Below are positions 33,033-41,084 of a stretch of DNA of 64,000 nucleotides, in pieces; the first letter of the stretch is position 1; every line of letters begins with the position of its first letter. The position numbers and the translations under genes were made by a program. Under the pieces are notes generated by a model. The model did not search any database. It was given only the letters and a program-made list of their open reading frames with translations, and had not been told where the DNA came from. The DNA is from Tardiphaga sp052076105 (GTDB lineage: Bacteria > Pseudomonadota > Alphaproteobacteria > Rhizobiales > Xanthobacteraceae): contig NZ_CP197245.1 in the NCBI RefSeq assembly GCF_052076105.1, forward strand, positions 558,001 to 622,000, in the 5' to 3' direction.

Positions 33033-33512
33033 CTAGTTGCGCGCCGCCTCCGTCATGACCGTCGACCATGCGGCCTGACTGCCTGCTCCCGCCTTCTTGA
33101 AGGCGCGCGCCATGATCTTGCGCTCATGACCGGATGCGATGCGCTCGACCGTGCGGCCGGCGGGCGTTAGTTCGAGAATCTTGAAACGATGTCGCGCCGG
33201 ATCGCGCTTGACGGCCACATAGCCCTCATCGAGCAACTGTTTCATTGGCCGATGCAGCGCCTGTTTCGAAATCTGCAGGATCGCCAGCAGATCCGACATG
33301 GTGATGTCGTCTCCGCGCAGCACGGTATAGAGAATGCGATGGTGAACCCGTGACAGGCCGACCGTTGCCAGATACTCATCAGCCGCGCGCGTCATCCCGC
33401 GCCATCCGAAATACATCAGCGCCAGCGCGTCATCGAGCGGATCGAGCTTCTTAAGGTCAACAAGATTGACTTGATGAGTGGCAGTGCTAGGTTTTCTGGG
33501 AGATGGGCTCAT
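33033..33512 (-). CDS. MarR family transcriptional regulator
   Basis: This 159-residue protein has the winged helix LSRVHHRILYTVLRGDDITMSDLLAILQISKQALHRPMKQLLDEGYVAVKRDPARHRFKILELTPAGRTVERI in order (about residues 46-118) and a preceding DALALMYFGWRGMTRAADEYLATVG helix. Residues 13-20 are encoded by a 23-bp operator-like site, so either the protein starts later or it represses from inside its own 5' end. The same site precedes the thioesterase gene downstream. I infer that this MarR protein controls the thioesterase and the divergent NTF2-like gene. Confidence 0.88.
   Translation of the reverse strand: MSPSPRKPSTATHQVNLVDLKKLDPLDDALALMYFGWRGMTRAADEYLATVGLSRVHHRILYTVLRGDDITMSDLLAILQISKQALHRPMKQLLDEGYVAVKRDPARHRFKILELTPAGRTVERIASGHERKIMARAFKKAGAGSQAAWSTVMTEAARN
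33452..33474. promoter_or_regulatory. MarR operator candidate, copy 2 (NTF2-like gene promoter)
   Basis: On the plus strand TAAGGTCAACA, AG, ATTGACTTGA, with the perfect repeat GTCAA-N5-TTGAC. It matches copy 1 at 21 of 23 positions, in the same orientation to its target gene and at nearly the same distance (67 against 62 bases to the start). TTGACT with TAGGTT 16 bases later could be the promoter. Confidence 0.75.
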
Positions 33513-33541
33513 CGAAGGCTCACGACAGGGAGACGGGACGC

Positions 33542-33916
33542 ATGTTGACGCGGCAGAACGCGATGGCATTCGCGCAGCAATGGGCTGCCGACTGGAATCG
33601 GCCCGCAATCGATACAATCGTTGATCATTTTGCTCCTGAAGGCGAGATGCGCAGCCCGCTGGCGACAAAATTCACGGGATCATCCATCATAAAGGGACGC
33701 GAGGCCATTCGCACCTATTGGCACGCGGCCTATGGCGGGCTGACCGAGCCGCACCTCACGCTGGAAAGCACCGCCTGGGATGGTGAGCTACAGCGCCTGA
33801 CGGTCTGGTAGAGCGCGCCGCTGCCCGGTGGCCCAACCCGGGCATGCGAAATGATGGATTTCGATGCCGATCACCAGATCGTCCGCAGCGAAGCCTATTA
33901 CGGCGCTGGCAGCTAG
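33542..33916 (+). pseudogene. NTF2/SnoaL-like protein, broken by an in-frame TAG
   Basis: The frame encodes MLTRQNAMAFAQQWAADWN, then the SnoaL-like ...SSIIKGREAIRTYWHAAYGGL, and runs to LQRLTVW. A TAG at 33809-33811 stops it after 89 residues. The same frame continues for 34 more codons as SAPLPGGPTRACEMMDFD then ADHQIVRSEAYYGAGS and a TAG at 33916, which is the normal end of this fold. A TGG-to-TAG change would explain it, giving an ancestral protein of 124 residues. It is divergent from the MarR gene, with an operator copy in front. ATG 33503 is an alternative start. Only sequencing error or readthrough would make it functional. Confidence 0.8.
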
Positions 33917-34021
33917 GACGGCCGCAGACGGCACGTCATGCGCCCCGCCTGGGTGCGGACGATCGTCGTGCATTTCGCCCACTGAAGCCTATAGTGGATG
34001 GCCTCATCGAGAGCCCATCCC

Positions 34022-34747
34022 GTGCGCATCCTGCTGATCAATCCCAACACGACCGAGAGCGTCACCACGCTGGTGAAACGGCATGTCGAAGCCGTCGCCG
34101 GCGATACCGCGACCTTTGTGCCAGCGACCGGCCGGTTCGGGGCGCGTTACATCTCGACGCGCGCATCTGCAGCCATCGCAGGCCATGCAGCGCTCGATGC
34201 CTACGCAGCCCATCGCGATCGCTGCGATGCCGTCTATCTCGCCTGTTTCGGCGACCCCGGTCTGATGGCTTTGCGCGAGATCGCTGATGTCCCGGTTGTC
34301 GGTATGGCGGAGGCGTCATGCATCGAGGCTTCCAAACGAGGCCGTTTCGCCATTGTGACAGGCGGCGCGCTGTGGGGTCCGATGCTCCGGGAGTTTGTCG
34401 GGAGTATTGGCTTGGCCGACAAGCTCGCCAAGGTACGCACCATCGCACCGACCGGCGGCGATATCGCGCGGAATCCCGACGCCGCGCTGGCCGCGCTCGC
34501 AAACGCTTGCACCGCCTGCGCCAGTGAAGATGGTGCCGATGTCGTAATCCTCGGCGGCGCCGCGCTCGCTGGCCTCGCGTCGCGCATCCAATCCGACGTC
34601 CCGGTGCCTGTCCTGTGTTCCGTTGAAACCGGCACGCGCGCGGTGATCGCCGCGGCGGCGAATGGCCTCGACAATGCCAGCCCACCGCCCGCACTGGAGA
34701 ATGTCGGCCTTGGCGCGGAACTCGCAAAACTGCTTCAACAAAAATAG
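34022..34747 (+). CDS. Aspartate/glutamate racemase superfamily protein (hydantoin racemase-like)
   Basis: The 241-residue protein opens VRILLINPNTTESVTTLVKRHVEA at GTG 34022 and has two cysteine-bearing segments, YLACFGDPGLMALRE (near residue 75) and PVLCSVETGTRAVIAA (near 197), placed like the catalytic cysteine pair. VVILGGAALAGLASRIQ is also typical. Hydantoin and Asp/Glu racemases invert a stereocentre without a cofactor. No hydantoinase genes are adjacent. A start 24 bases upstream is also in frame. Confidence 0.87.
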   Translation: MRILLINPNTTESVTTLVKRHVEAVAGDTATFVPATGRFGARYISTRASAAIAGHAALDAYAAHRDRCDAVYLACFGDPGLMALREIADVPVVGMAEASCIEASKRGRFAIVTGGALWGPMLREFVGSIGLADKLAKVRTIAPTGGDIARNPDAALAALANACTACASEDGADVVILGGAALAGLASRIQSDVPVPVLCSVETGTRAVIAAAANGLDNASPPPALENVGLGAELAKLLQQK

Positions 34748-34829
34748 CTGACAGAAACATCCCCGTGTTCGGCCTGTCATGACGCGCGGCTAGACTCAGC
34801 GCGCGTCAAACACATTTCGGGAGCCGACC

Positions 34830-35081
34830 ATGGAATTGAAATCAGGCGATGTCGTCATGCTGAAGTCGGGCGGTTGCCCTCTGACCGTGGCCGACGTTGA
34901 CGGCAACGATATTGAATGCATCTGGTTGGGCGAGGAAGGTGATTTGTTCCGCGAGACCCTTCCGCGTGCTGTGCTCGAACTCGCGCTCGTCATCCCGCAT
35001 GACGACGAAGACGAGAGCGAAGAAGACGAAACTGAAGAACACGACGAAGACGAAGAAGAGCACAAGAGCAAGGTAGCCTGA
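34830..35081 (+). CDS. DUF2158 (YodC-like) protein with acidic tail
   Basis: The first 55 residues of this 83-residue protein form the small SH3-like DUF2158 domain (LKSGDVVMLKSGGCPLTV, then IECIWLG and LFRETLP). The rest is a highly acidic tail (DDEDESEEDETEEHDEDEEEH) ending in KSKVA. The domain's function is not known; the tail could bind a basic partner or metal. It stands alone between the racemase and the serine hydrolase. Confidence 0.85.
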   Translation: MELKSGDVVMLKSGGCPLTVADVDGNDIECIWLGEEGDLFRETLPRAVLELALVIPHDDEDESEEDETEEHDEDEEEHKSKVA

Positions 35082-35128
35082 TCAGGTCATCCGCCGCCGG
35101 GCGCGAATGTCCGGCGGCAGCTTGTCGC

Positions 35129-35998
35129 CTAGCCTTGCAGAGCAAGTTCGAACGCATCGGCCTCGATATCACCAGAAGCGGCGCCGGTCGCAAAGACCGC
35201 GACGGTCCTTTGCCTGTGTTCGGGACAATGATAGACGGCAATGCCGCTGCCCGGACCTCCGCCGGTATGCCCGACGACGCGCAAATGACCGGTTGTCGTT
35301 CCAGCCATGACGCCAAGGCCGTAAGCCGCGTGTTGCCATGGACGTCCTGCACCAGGATCGCCCACCGCGATCCCGTGGCACATCTCGTCGCGTAGCCCCG
35401 CAGGCAACAAGTCCGTCGTCATCAAGCGATGCAACAGCATTGCAGCATCTCGCAGTGTTCCGACCGCCAGCCCGTGATAGACCCAGCGCGGATCGTAGGA
35501 TTGCGCTTCGCCCATCTGGACATCCGCGAGATCGCCGCGCTGGCCAGCGATGCGCGGTCCAGTCAGATCGAAGGGTTCGAACAACCGACGTCGCATCAAG
35601 GCGTCGAGCGCCAGCCCGCTCACGCGTTCGAGATGCTGCCTGACGAGCAAATAGCCGACATTCGAATAGGTGAAATGGCCCGGCTCGATCCTGGCATGCA
35701 GGGCAGAAACCGAGTGCAACAGCCGGTCCACCGGCCACGCGTCTTCACCGGCAGCGACGGCCGCATGATAGGCGGGAAGTGAACCGTAATCCGCCAAGCC
35801 TGCGCGATGCTGCAGCAACTGGCGTAGCGTGAAGCTCTGGCCTGACAGCCTCTCATCCAGCGCCAATTGATCATCACGCACCATGGTCATCGCCGTGGCA
35901 GCGATCAGCGTCTTGGTGAAACTCCACCACGGCACGACGACATCCGCATCCGCATCGTCGCCGACATCGGCAAAACCGGGACGAATGACATGCTCCAT
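35129..35998 (-). CDS. Serine hydrolase of the beta-lactamase/class C family
   Basis: This 289-residue protein has the SxxK motif as SFTKTL (residues about 27-32), a Tyr motif near YSNVGYLL (YxN, about residue 106), and a C-terminal HTGGGPGSGI in place of KTG. The layout is that of the beta-lactamase class C / D-aminopeptidase / esterase group (COG1680). No signal peptide is visible, so it is probably cytoplasmic. It may be an esterase or amidase; resistance to beta-lactams should not be assumed. Confidence 0.85.
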   Translation of the reverse strand: MEHVIRPGFADVGDDADADVVVPWWSFTKTLIAATAMTMVRDDQLALDERLSGQSFTLRQLLQHRAGLADYGSLPAYHAAVAAGEDAWPVDRLLHSVSALHARIEPGHFTYSNVGYLLVRQHLERVSGLALDALMRRRLFEPFDLTGPRIAGQRGDLADVQMGEAQSYDPRWVYHGLAVGTLRDAAMLLHRLMTTDLLPAGLRDEMCHGIAVGDPGAGRPWQHAAYGLGVMAGTTTGHLRVVGHTGGGPGSGIAVYHCPEHRQRTVAVFATGAASGDIEADAFELALQG

Positions 35999-36012
35999 GA
36001 CGCTGTCGGGCC

Positions 36013-37266
36013 TCAGAGTTGATGGTCGTGCTTGAACCGCGCGATCGTCTGATCAGCGATAACTGTCATCACGTCGACCTCCATCGGGAAATCCAGCGCC
36101 AGCCAGGCATCTTCCGCCAGCGCCAGCACATGGCCGAGCGCCGGCCCCTTGGCGATGCCGCGCGCCATGAAGTCCGCAGCCTTGAGCGGAAACACCGGCG
36201 GGGTCCAGCGCTCGGGCAAGCTCACGAGCGCTTTCCACGCCTCCACATCGGCATCGCGGCCGGCGCGCGCCCAGGCGAGCATCATGCGATTGCGATAACG
36301 GGTTTCACCCAGGCGATAGAGCCGACGCCGGGCATGGGATTCGTCCATGCCCTTCAGTCGCCACCAGCGATGCCCCATGGAATCCAGTGCCTTGGCTTCA
36401 TCATTGGACAGCCGCAGCTTTTGCGCGAGCCGCCGCGCATCCTCGGTGACAGCCACGCCGAGCGCAGCCAGTCTCAGAACCGCATCGGGCTTTTGCCCAA
36501 GCACTTGCTCGATAGCGATCATCGCTGCGAATGGTCCCTTATAGGTGACACCACCCACGAGCCGCAGCATCAGCCCGGCATCGACCATCGCATCCACCGC
36601 AGCAAAAGCGCCCTCCGCCACGAGCAGCTTTAGCATTTCCATCCGCACACGTTCGGCCGACAGCCCGGCGATGCCATCGCGGCCGCGAATGCTGGCGAGA
36701 TAGCCCTCGCGATCCGGCGCCCCGGCGCCGTAGGCGGCATGAATACGGAAAAACCTGAGAATACGCAGATAATCTTCGGCGATACGTCTGTCGGGATCGC
36801 CGATGAAGCGCACCCGCCGGGTATCGAGATCTTCGAGACCGCCGACATGGTCATGCACCACGCCGTCGATAGACACCGAAAGACCGTTCATCGTGAAATC
36901 ACGTCGTTCGGCATCGCGCTTCCAGTCGCGCCCGAACGCCACCTTGGCCTTGCGGCCGAAGGTCTCGACGTCTTCGCGCAATGTCGTGACCTCGAACGGC
37001 ACGCCGTCGATAACCAGCGTCACCGTGCCGTGCTCGATGCCCGTCGGCACGCTTTTGATATGCGCCGCCTTGGCGCGGCGGATCACTTCGTCGGGTACGG
37101 CCGTCGTAGCGATATCGATTTCGCCCACCGGCAGATTCATCAATGCGTTGCGTACAGCACCGCCGACGGCGCGGGCTTCCTCGCCATTGCCATTGAGCAG
37201 CGCCAACACCTGCCCGGACGGTCCTGACGTGAGCCACGGCGCGTCGTGCAGTTTGCGCACACTCAT
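36013..37266 (-). CDS. cca: CCA tRNA nucleotidyltransferase
   Basis: The 417-residue protein begins MSVRKLHDAPW and has the polymerase-beta-like head VGGAVRNALMNLPVGEIDIATTAVPDEV (residues about 30-57), RRDFTMNGL, the ribose-binding block EDLDTRRVRFIGDPDRRIAEDYLRILRFFRIHAAYG and helical neck and body. It adds or repairs the 3' CCA end of tRNA. Two positions differ from the family norm: VRN instead of VRD, and EID instead of the metal-binding DxD. A 4-base overlap joins it to the DUF6111 gene upstream. A start 156 bases earlier would give an unrelated leader. Confidence 0.94.
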   Translation of the reverse strand: MSVRKLHDAPWLTSGPSGQVLALLNGNGEEARAVGGAVRNALMNLPVGEIDIATTAVPDEVIRRAKAAHIKSVPTGIEHGTVTLVIDGVPFEVTTLREDVETFGRKAKVAFGRDWKRDAERRDFTMNGLSVSIDGVVHDHVGGLEDLDTRRVRFIGDPDRRIAEDYLRILRFFRIHAAYGAGAPDREGYLASIRGRDGIAGLSAERVRMEMLKLLVAEGAFAAVDAMVDAGLMLRLVGGVTYKGPFAAMIAIEQVLGQKPDAVLRLAALGVAVTEDARRLAQKLRLSNDEAKALDSMGHRWWRLKGMDESHARRRLYRLGETRYRNRMMLAWARAGRDADVEAWKALVSLPERWTPPVFPLKAADFMARGIAKGPALGHVLALAEDAWLALDFPMEVDVMTVIADQTIARFKHDHQL

Positions 37267-37526
37267 TTTTCGACTCCCGGGACGAGCCGGCCGTTCTCGA
37301 TATGCGCGGGGACATAGGTCGATCCCGGCGGCGCGCCGGAAAATTGCGCCAGCAACACGAGGCTTGCAATCACCAGCGCGGAAGCGGCGACGGTGAGCTT
37401 GATCACCACCGACATCGGCCATGACGATTTCAGCGTCACATTGTTTTTCGTTGCGAACAGAAACAGCGCAAAAAGCGCAAATGGTACGAGAAAGATGCCG
37501 ATTTCGGTCAGGACCGGACGGATCAT
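37263..37526 (-). CDS. DUF6111 family small membrane protein
   Basis: This 87-residue protein has two membrane segments (EIGIFLVPFALFALFLFAT and VIKLTVAASALVIASLVLLAQF) and the conserved tail GAPPGSTYVPAHIENGRLVPG. It belongs to DUF6111, a family confined to alphaproteobacteria and usually found between the Nudix and cca genes. It overlaps both neighbours by 4 bases. The function is unknown. Confidence 0.9.
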   Translation of the reverse strand: MIRPVLTEIGIFLVPFALFALFLFATKNNVTLKSSWPMSVVIKLTVAASALVIASLVLLAQFSGAPPGSTYVPAHIENGRLVPGVEK

Positions 37527-38206
37527 GTCAGCACGATCCGCTCATACAGCACGCGCAGAATCCCTGCGGTAGCGCCCCAGATGTAGCGCTCTGCAAAGGG
37601 CATCGCGTAATAGGACCGCTCCATGCCGCGGAATTCCTTGCTGTGCAGCTGATGATTGGCGGGGTCCATCAGGAATGCCAGCGGCACCTCGAAGGCGCTT
37701 TCGACTTCGTTCTCGTTGATCGTCAGATTGAAGCCTGGCTTCACACGCGCCAGCGTCGGCAGGATTCGAAAACCGAAGCCGGTTGCATAAAGATCAAGAT
37801 AGCCGATTGGTTCGACAAAGGAGCGATCGAGACCGATTTCCTCCTCGGCCTCGCGCAGCGCGGCGTCCAGCGGCGAGGCATCGGTCGAATCGATCTTGCC
37901 ACCGGGAAACGATATCTGTCCGGCATGATCGTTGAGATGCGCAGAGCGCTGGGTGAGCAGCACAGTTGGCTGTTCATGCTCGACGATGCCGATCAGGACC
38001 GCGGCCGGACGGATCGGCCGCTCCTGCGCCACGATCTGGATCATGCGGTCGTTGCCAGCATCGCCGGTGACGGGAATGATGCTGGCGTCGGTGAGCCCCC
38101 CGGGCACATCGAAATTCAGGCGTGCCCTCGCTCGTTTGAAAAATTCAGCTGAATTGTACAGACCAGATTCGCCGATATCCGCGGCGTCCGCGTCGGTCTT
38201 CAGCAT
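37523..38206 (-). CDS. CoA pyrophosphatase, Nudix hydrolase (NudL/YeaB-like)
   Basis: The 227-residue protein has the UPF0035 region LTQRSAHLNDHAGQISFPGGKIDSTDASPLDAALREAEEEIGLDRS (in order, about residues 77-122), which contains the Nudix box with REAEEEIGL. This family cleaves coenzyme A to 3',5'-ADP and phosphopantetheine. It is the first gene of the Nudix-DUF6111-cca operon. ATG 38206 is chosen; a GTG 21 bases earlier is in frame. Confidence 0.93.
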   Translation of the reverse strand: MLKTDADAADIGESGLYNSAEFFKRARARLNFDVPGGLTDASIIPVTGDAGNDRMIQIVAQERPIRPAAVLIGIVEHEQPTVLLTQRSAHLNDHAGQISFPGGKIDSTDASPLDAALREAEEEIGLDRSFVEPIGYLDLYATGFGFRILPTLARVKPGFNLTINENEVESAFEVPLAFLMDPANHQLHSKEFRGMERSYYAMPFAERYIWGATAGILRVLYERIVLT

Positions 38207-38241
38207 CGGCTCACTCGTCCGGCTCACTTCAATCGGCTCAC

Positions 38242-38853
38242 TTAGGTGGCTTCCCTGATCTGCTCCGCATCGGCCATGGCGAAAAACGCGCCCGCGGAGG
38301 CAATGCCGAACATCGCAGTACCATCGACCATCCGCTCCTCGCCCATGTCAACCAGATCGTAATAGATCGCCCGCGTCACCTTGGCCCACAGGTCGCTGCG
38401 GACATGCAGATAGGGCGTCAGTCCGCCGTCCTCTGCCATCTCGAATCGCAACCCGTGTATGCTGTCACACGCCACCCAATCGTCCACATTGGTGCGAAAC
38501 TTCAGCACTGTCCCGCGCGCATCCTGCTCCTTGAGCATCTCGACGGCCAGAAATGGGGCATCGTCGACGGTAATGCCGACCTTCTCCACGGGGGTCACGA
38601 GAAAGTGCTTGCCGTCCTCGCGCTTCAGAATGGTCGAGAACAGCCGCACCAATGCCGGCCGGCCGATCGGCGTACCCAAATAGAACCACGTACCATCGCC
38701 AGCGATTCGCATGTCGAGATCGCCGCAGAACGGCGGATTCCACAAATGCACCGGCGGCAGGCCCTTGCCAGCTTTACCGTTGGCCGCCGCATCCTTCGCC
38801 GCAGTGGTCAGGCCATCCAGCCCCTGATTTGCGATCTGCCCTTGCTTCGCCAT
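38242..38853 (-). CDS. DUF1285 domain-containing protein
   Basis: The 203-residue protein begins MAKQGQIANQGLDGL and carries the DUF1285 core PPVHLWNPPFCGDLDMRIAGDGTWFYLGTPIGRPALVRLFSTILKRE, LVTPVEKVGI and DDWVACD. The family is of unknown function; it is encoded upstream of the Nudix gene with a 14-base gap, so it probably belongs to the same transcript. Starts up to 117 bases further out are in frame but would translate a tandem DNA repeat. Confidence 0.88.
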   Translation of the reverse strand: MAKQGQIANQGLDGLTTAAKDAAANGKAGKGLPPVHLWNPPFCGDLDMRIAGDGTWFYLGTPIGRPALVRLFSTILKREDGKHFLVTPVEKVGITVDDAPFLAVEMLKEQDARGTVLKFRTNVDDWVACDSIHGLRFEMAEDGGLTPYLHVRSDLWAKVTRAIYYDLVDMGEERMVDGTAMFGIASAGAFFAMADAEQIREAT

Positions 38854-38898
38854 TGTTTGCCCTGACTTTACCACTGCCATTTGGCACGTTTGGTGCAA

Positions 38899-38940
38899 GT
38901 CTTGAACCTCAAGCCTTAAGTCTTGAACCTCAAGTCTTGA
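38899..38940. repeat. 21-bp tandem repeat upstream of the DUF1285 gene
   Basis: The segment GTCTTGAACCTCAAG occurs at 38899 and 38920, separated by CCTTAA, with a third partial copy (TCTTGA) after it. The period is 21 bases. If translated it would give repeated LEVQDL units, but it lies before the likely start codon of the DUF1285 gene. Confidence 0.8.
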
Positions 38941-39135
38941 AACGTGCGGTGTCGCATTCAAACTCGCCACAACGTGATGCCGTTCATACCCGCATCCCGA
39001 TATTGTGGGGATAGTTTAATTCAACAAATACATGGCCTTCGCTTAAGTTTAGCATCAGGTCCATGGAATACTAAGATGGCGTGACGACAAATGCGGCGGC
39101 GTATTTCAGGCGCCGTTCACCCGAAGGAGCAATGG

Positions 39136-40140
39136 ATGGCTGGCGCTGACAGTGTCGAAAAACTCGAAGACGTGATTGTCCGCTCCGCGGAACAGGTGGC
39201 CGGCCAGATGCGCGCCGCCAAGGATGCAATCTCCACTGTCATCTTCGGCCAGGAACGCGTCGTCGAAAACACGCTGGTCACCATTCTCTCTGGCGGTCAT
39301 GCGCTGCTGATCGGCGTTCCCGGTCTCGCCAAGACCAAGCTGGTGGAAACGCTAGGCACCACGCTCGGCCTCGACGCCAAGCGCATCCAGTTCACGCCCG
39401 ACCTGATGCCTTCCGACATTTTGGGCGCCGAAGTGCTGGACGAGAGCGTCGCCGGCAAGCGCTCGTTCCGCTTCATCTCAGGACCTGTGTTCGCCCAGCT
39501 CCTGATGGCTGACGAAATCAACCGCGCCTCGCCGCGCACGCAGTCGGCATTGCTGCAGGCGATGCAGGAACAGCACATCACGGTGGCCGGTGCGCGGCAT
39601 GATCTCCCGAAGCCATTCCACGTGCTGGCGACGCAGAACCCGCTGGAACAGGAAGGCACCTATCCGCTGCCGGAAGCGCAGCTCGATCGCTTCCTGATGG
39701 AGATCGACGTCGATTATCCCGATCGCGATGCCGAGCGCCGCATCCTGTTCGAAACCACCGGCGCCGAAGAAACCATCGCCAAGGCTGCCGTAACTGCCGA
39801 CACTCTGATCACGGCACAGCGCCTGGTGCGCCGCCTGCCGGTCGGCGACAGCGTGGTCGAGGCGATCCTCACGCTGGTGCGTTCGGCACGTCCCGGACCG
39901 GACGCCGGCGATGCCAGCAAGCTGATCGCTTGGGGCCCCGGCCCGCGCGCCTCGCAGTCGCTCATGCTGGCGGTGCGCGCGCGCGCATTGCTCGATGGCC
40001 GTCTCGCGCCGTCGATCGATGACGTGCTCGATCTCGCCGAGCCGATCCTGAAGCATCGTATGGCGCTGACCTTCTCTGCGCGTGCCGAAGGTCGCACGGT
40101 CCCCGACGTCATCCGTCAGATCAAGACACGGATCGGTTAA
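39136..40140 (+). CDS. MoxR family AAA ATPase
   Basis: This 334-residue protein has the MoxR Walker A box HALLIGVPGLAKTKLVETL (about residues 55-73), Walker B RVLLMADEINR-like QLLMADEINRASPRTQSALLQAMQE, and sensor VLATQNPLEQEGTYPLPEAQLDRFLM. MoxR ATPases act as chaperone-like partners that mature or load a metal or substrate on VWA-type proteins. It opens an operon with DUF58 and DUF4159 proteins; its stop and the next start share one base. A GAAGGAG site precedes the ATG. Confidence 0.95.
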   Translation: MAGADSVEKLEDVIVRSAEQVAGQMRAAKDAISTVIFGQERVVENTLVTILSGGHALLIGVPGLAKTKLVETLGTTLGLDAKRIQFTPDLMPSDILGAEVLDESVAGKRSFRFISGPVFAQLLMADEINRASPRTQSALLQAMQEQHITVAGARHDLPKPFHVLATQNPLEQEGTYPLPEAQLDRFLMEIDVDYPDRDAERRILFETTGAEETIAKAAVTADTLITAQRLVRRLPVGDSVVEAILTLVRSARPGPDAGDASKLIAWGPGPRASQSLMLAVRARALLDGRLAPSIDDVLDLAEPILKHRMALTFSARAEGRTVPDVIRQIKTRIG

Positions 40141-41084
40141 TGGCCGCAGTGCCGGATCACGCCACGCAGGAGATCATCGCAGTCCGCCGCGCCGATGGCG
40201 AAAGCCGTTCGCTGGCAGCGTCACTGCCACGCCTCGTGCTGGAAGCACGGCGCATCGCCGCAACGGTGATCCATGGCCTGCATGGCCGGCGCCGCGCCGG
40301 TCATGGCGAGAGCTTCTGGCAATATCGTCGCTTTGTCTCGGGCGAGCCGTCGCAGAATGTCGACTGGCGTCGCTCGGCGCGCGACGATCATTTGTATGTC
40401 CGCGAGCAGGAATGGGAAGCAGCGCACACCGTCTGGCTGTGGCCGGACCGTTCCCTGTCGATGGCTTTTGCATCGAAAGGCGCACGCGACAGCAAGCTCG
40501 AACGCGCGCTGATCGTCACCTTCGCGCTGGCTGAATTGCTGGTAGCTGGCGGTGAACGTGTCGGCGTGCCCGGCCTGATGAATCCGACCTCCAGCCGCAG
40601 CGTCATCGACAAGATGGCGCAGGCGATGCTGCACGACACGACCAACCGCGCCAGCCTGCCTCCCTCGTTTGTGCCGTCTGCGCTGGCCGAGATCGTGGTG
40701 CTGGGCGATTTCTGGTCGCCAATGCCGGAGATCAAGGAAATGCTGGCGGGACTTTCTTCATCTGGCGCGCATGGCGCGCTGGTGCAGGTCGTCGATCCCG
40801 CCGAAGAGAGCTTCCCTTATTCAGGCCGCGTCGAATTCGTCGAGCCGGAAAGCGGCGATGTCATCACCGCCGGTCGCGCGCAGACCTGGGCCGAAGATTA
40901 CGTGGCGCGCGTCACCGCGCATCGCGAGGAGATCCGTGCCGAGACCGCGAAGCTCGGCTGGCTGTTCTCCACGCACACCACCAGCCGCTCGGCGGCCGAG
41001 CTGCTGCTGTTCCTGCATGGCGGCATGATGGTCAACAAATCTGCCGGGGGCGGCAGTATGGTCAAGGCGGGACGTTCAGCATGA
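40140..41084 (+). CDS. DUF58 domain-containing protein
   Basis: The 314-residue protein has the DUF58 block GESFWQYRRFVSGEPSQNVDWRRSARDDHLYVREQEWE (about residues 57-94) followed by a VWA-like region (HTVWLWPDRSLSMAFASKG, with D-x-S-x-S). It lacks a clear membrane helix. DUF58 proteins are partners of MoxR ATPases. It overlaps the next gene by 4 bases. Confidence 0.93.
   Translation: MAAVPDHATQEIIAVRRADGESRSLAASLPRLVLEARRIAATVIHGLHGRRRAGHGESFWQYRRFVSGEPSQNVDWRRSARDDHLYVREQEWEAAHTVWLWPDRSLSMAFASKGARDSKLERALIVTFALAELLVAGGERVGVPGLMNPTSSRSVIDKMAQAMLHDTTNRASLPPSFVPSALAEIVVLGDFWSPMPEIKEMLAGLSSSGAHGALVQVVDPAEESFPYSGRVEFVEPESGDVITAGRAQTWAEDYVARVTAHREEIRAETAKLGWLFSTHTTSRSAAELLLFLHGGMMVNKSAGGGSMVKAGRSA

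Noticed and set aside
35093..35118. GCCGCCGG / CCGGCGGC hairpin as a terminator between DUF2158 and the serine hydrolase
   Set aside because: No T-tract on either strand and the stem is of a kind expected by chance at this GC content.
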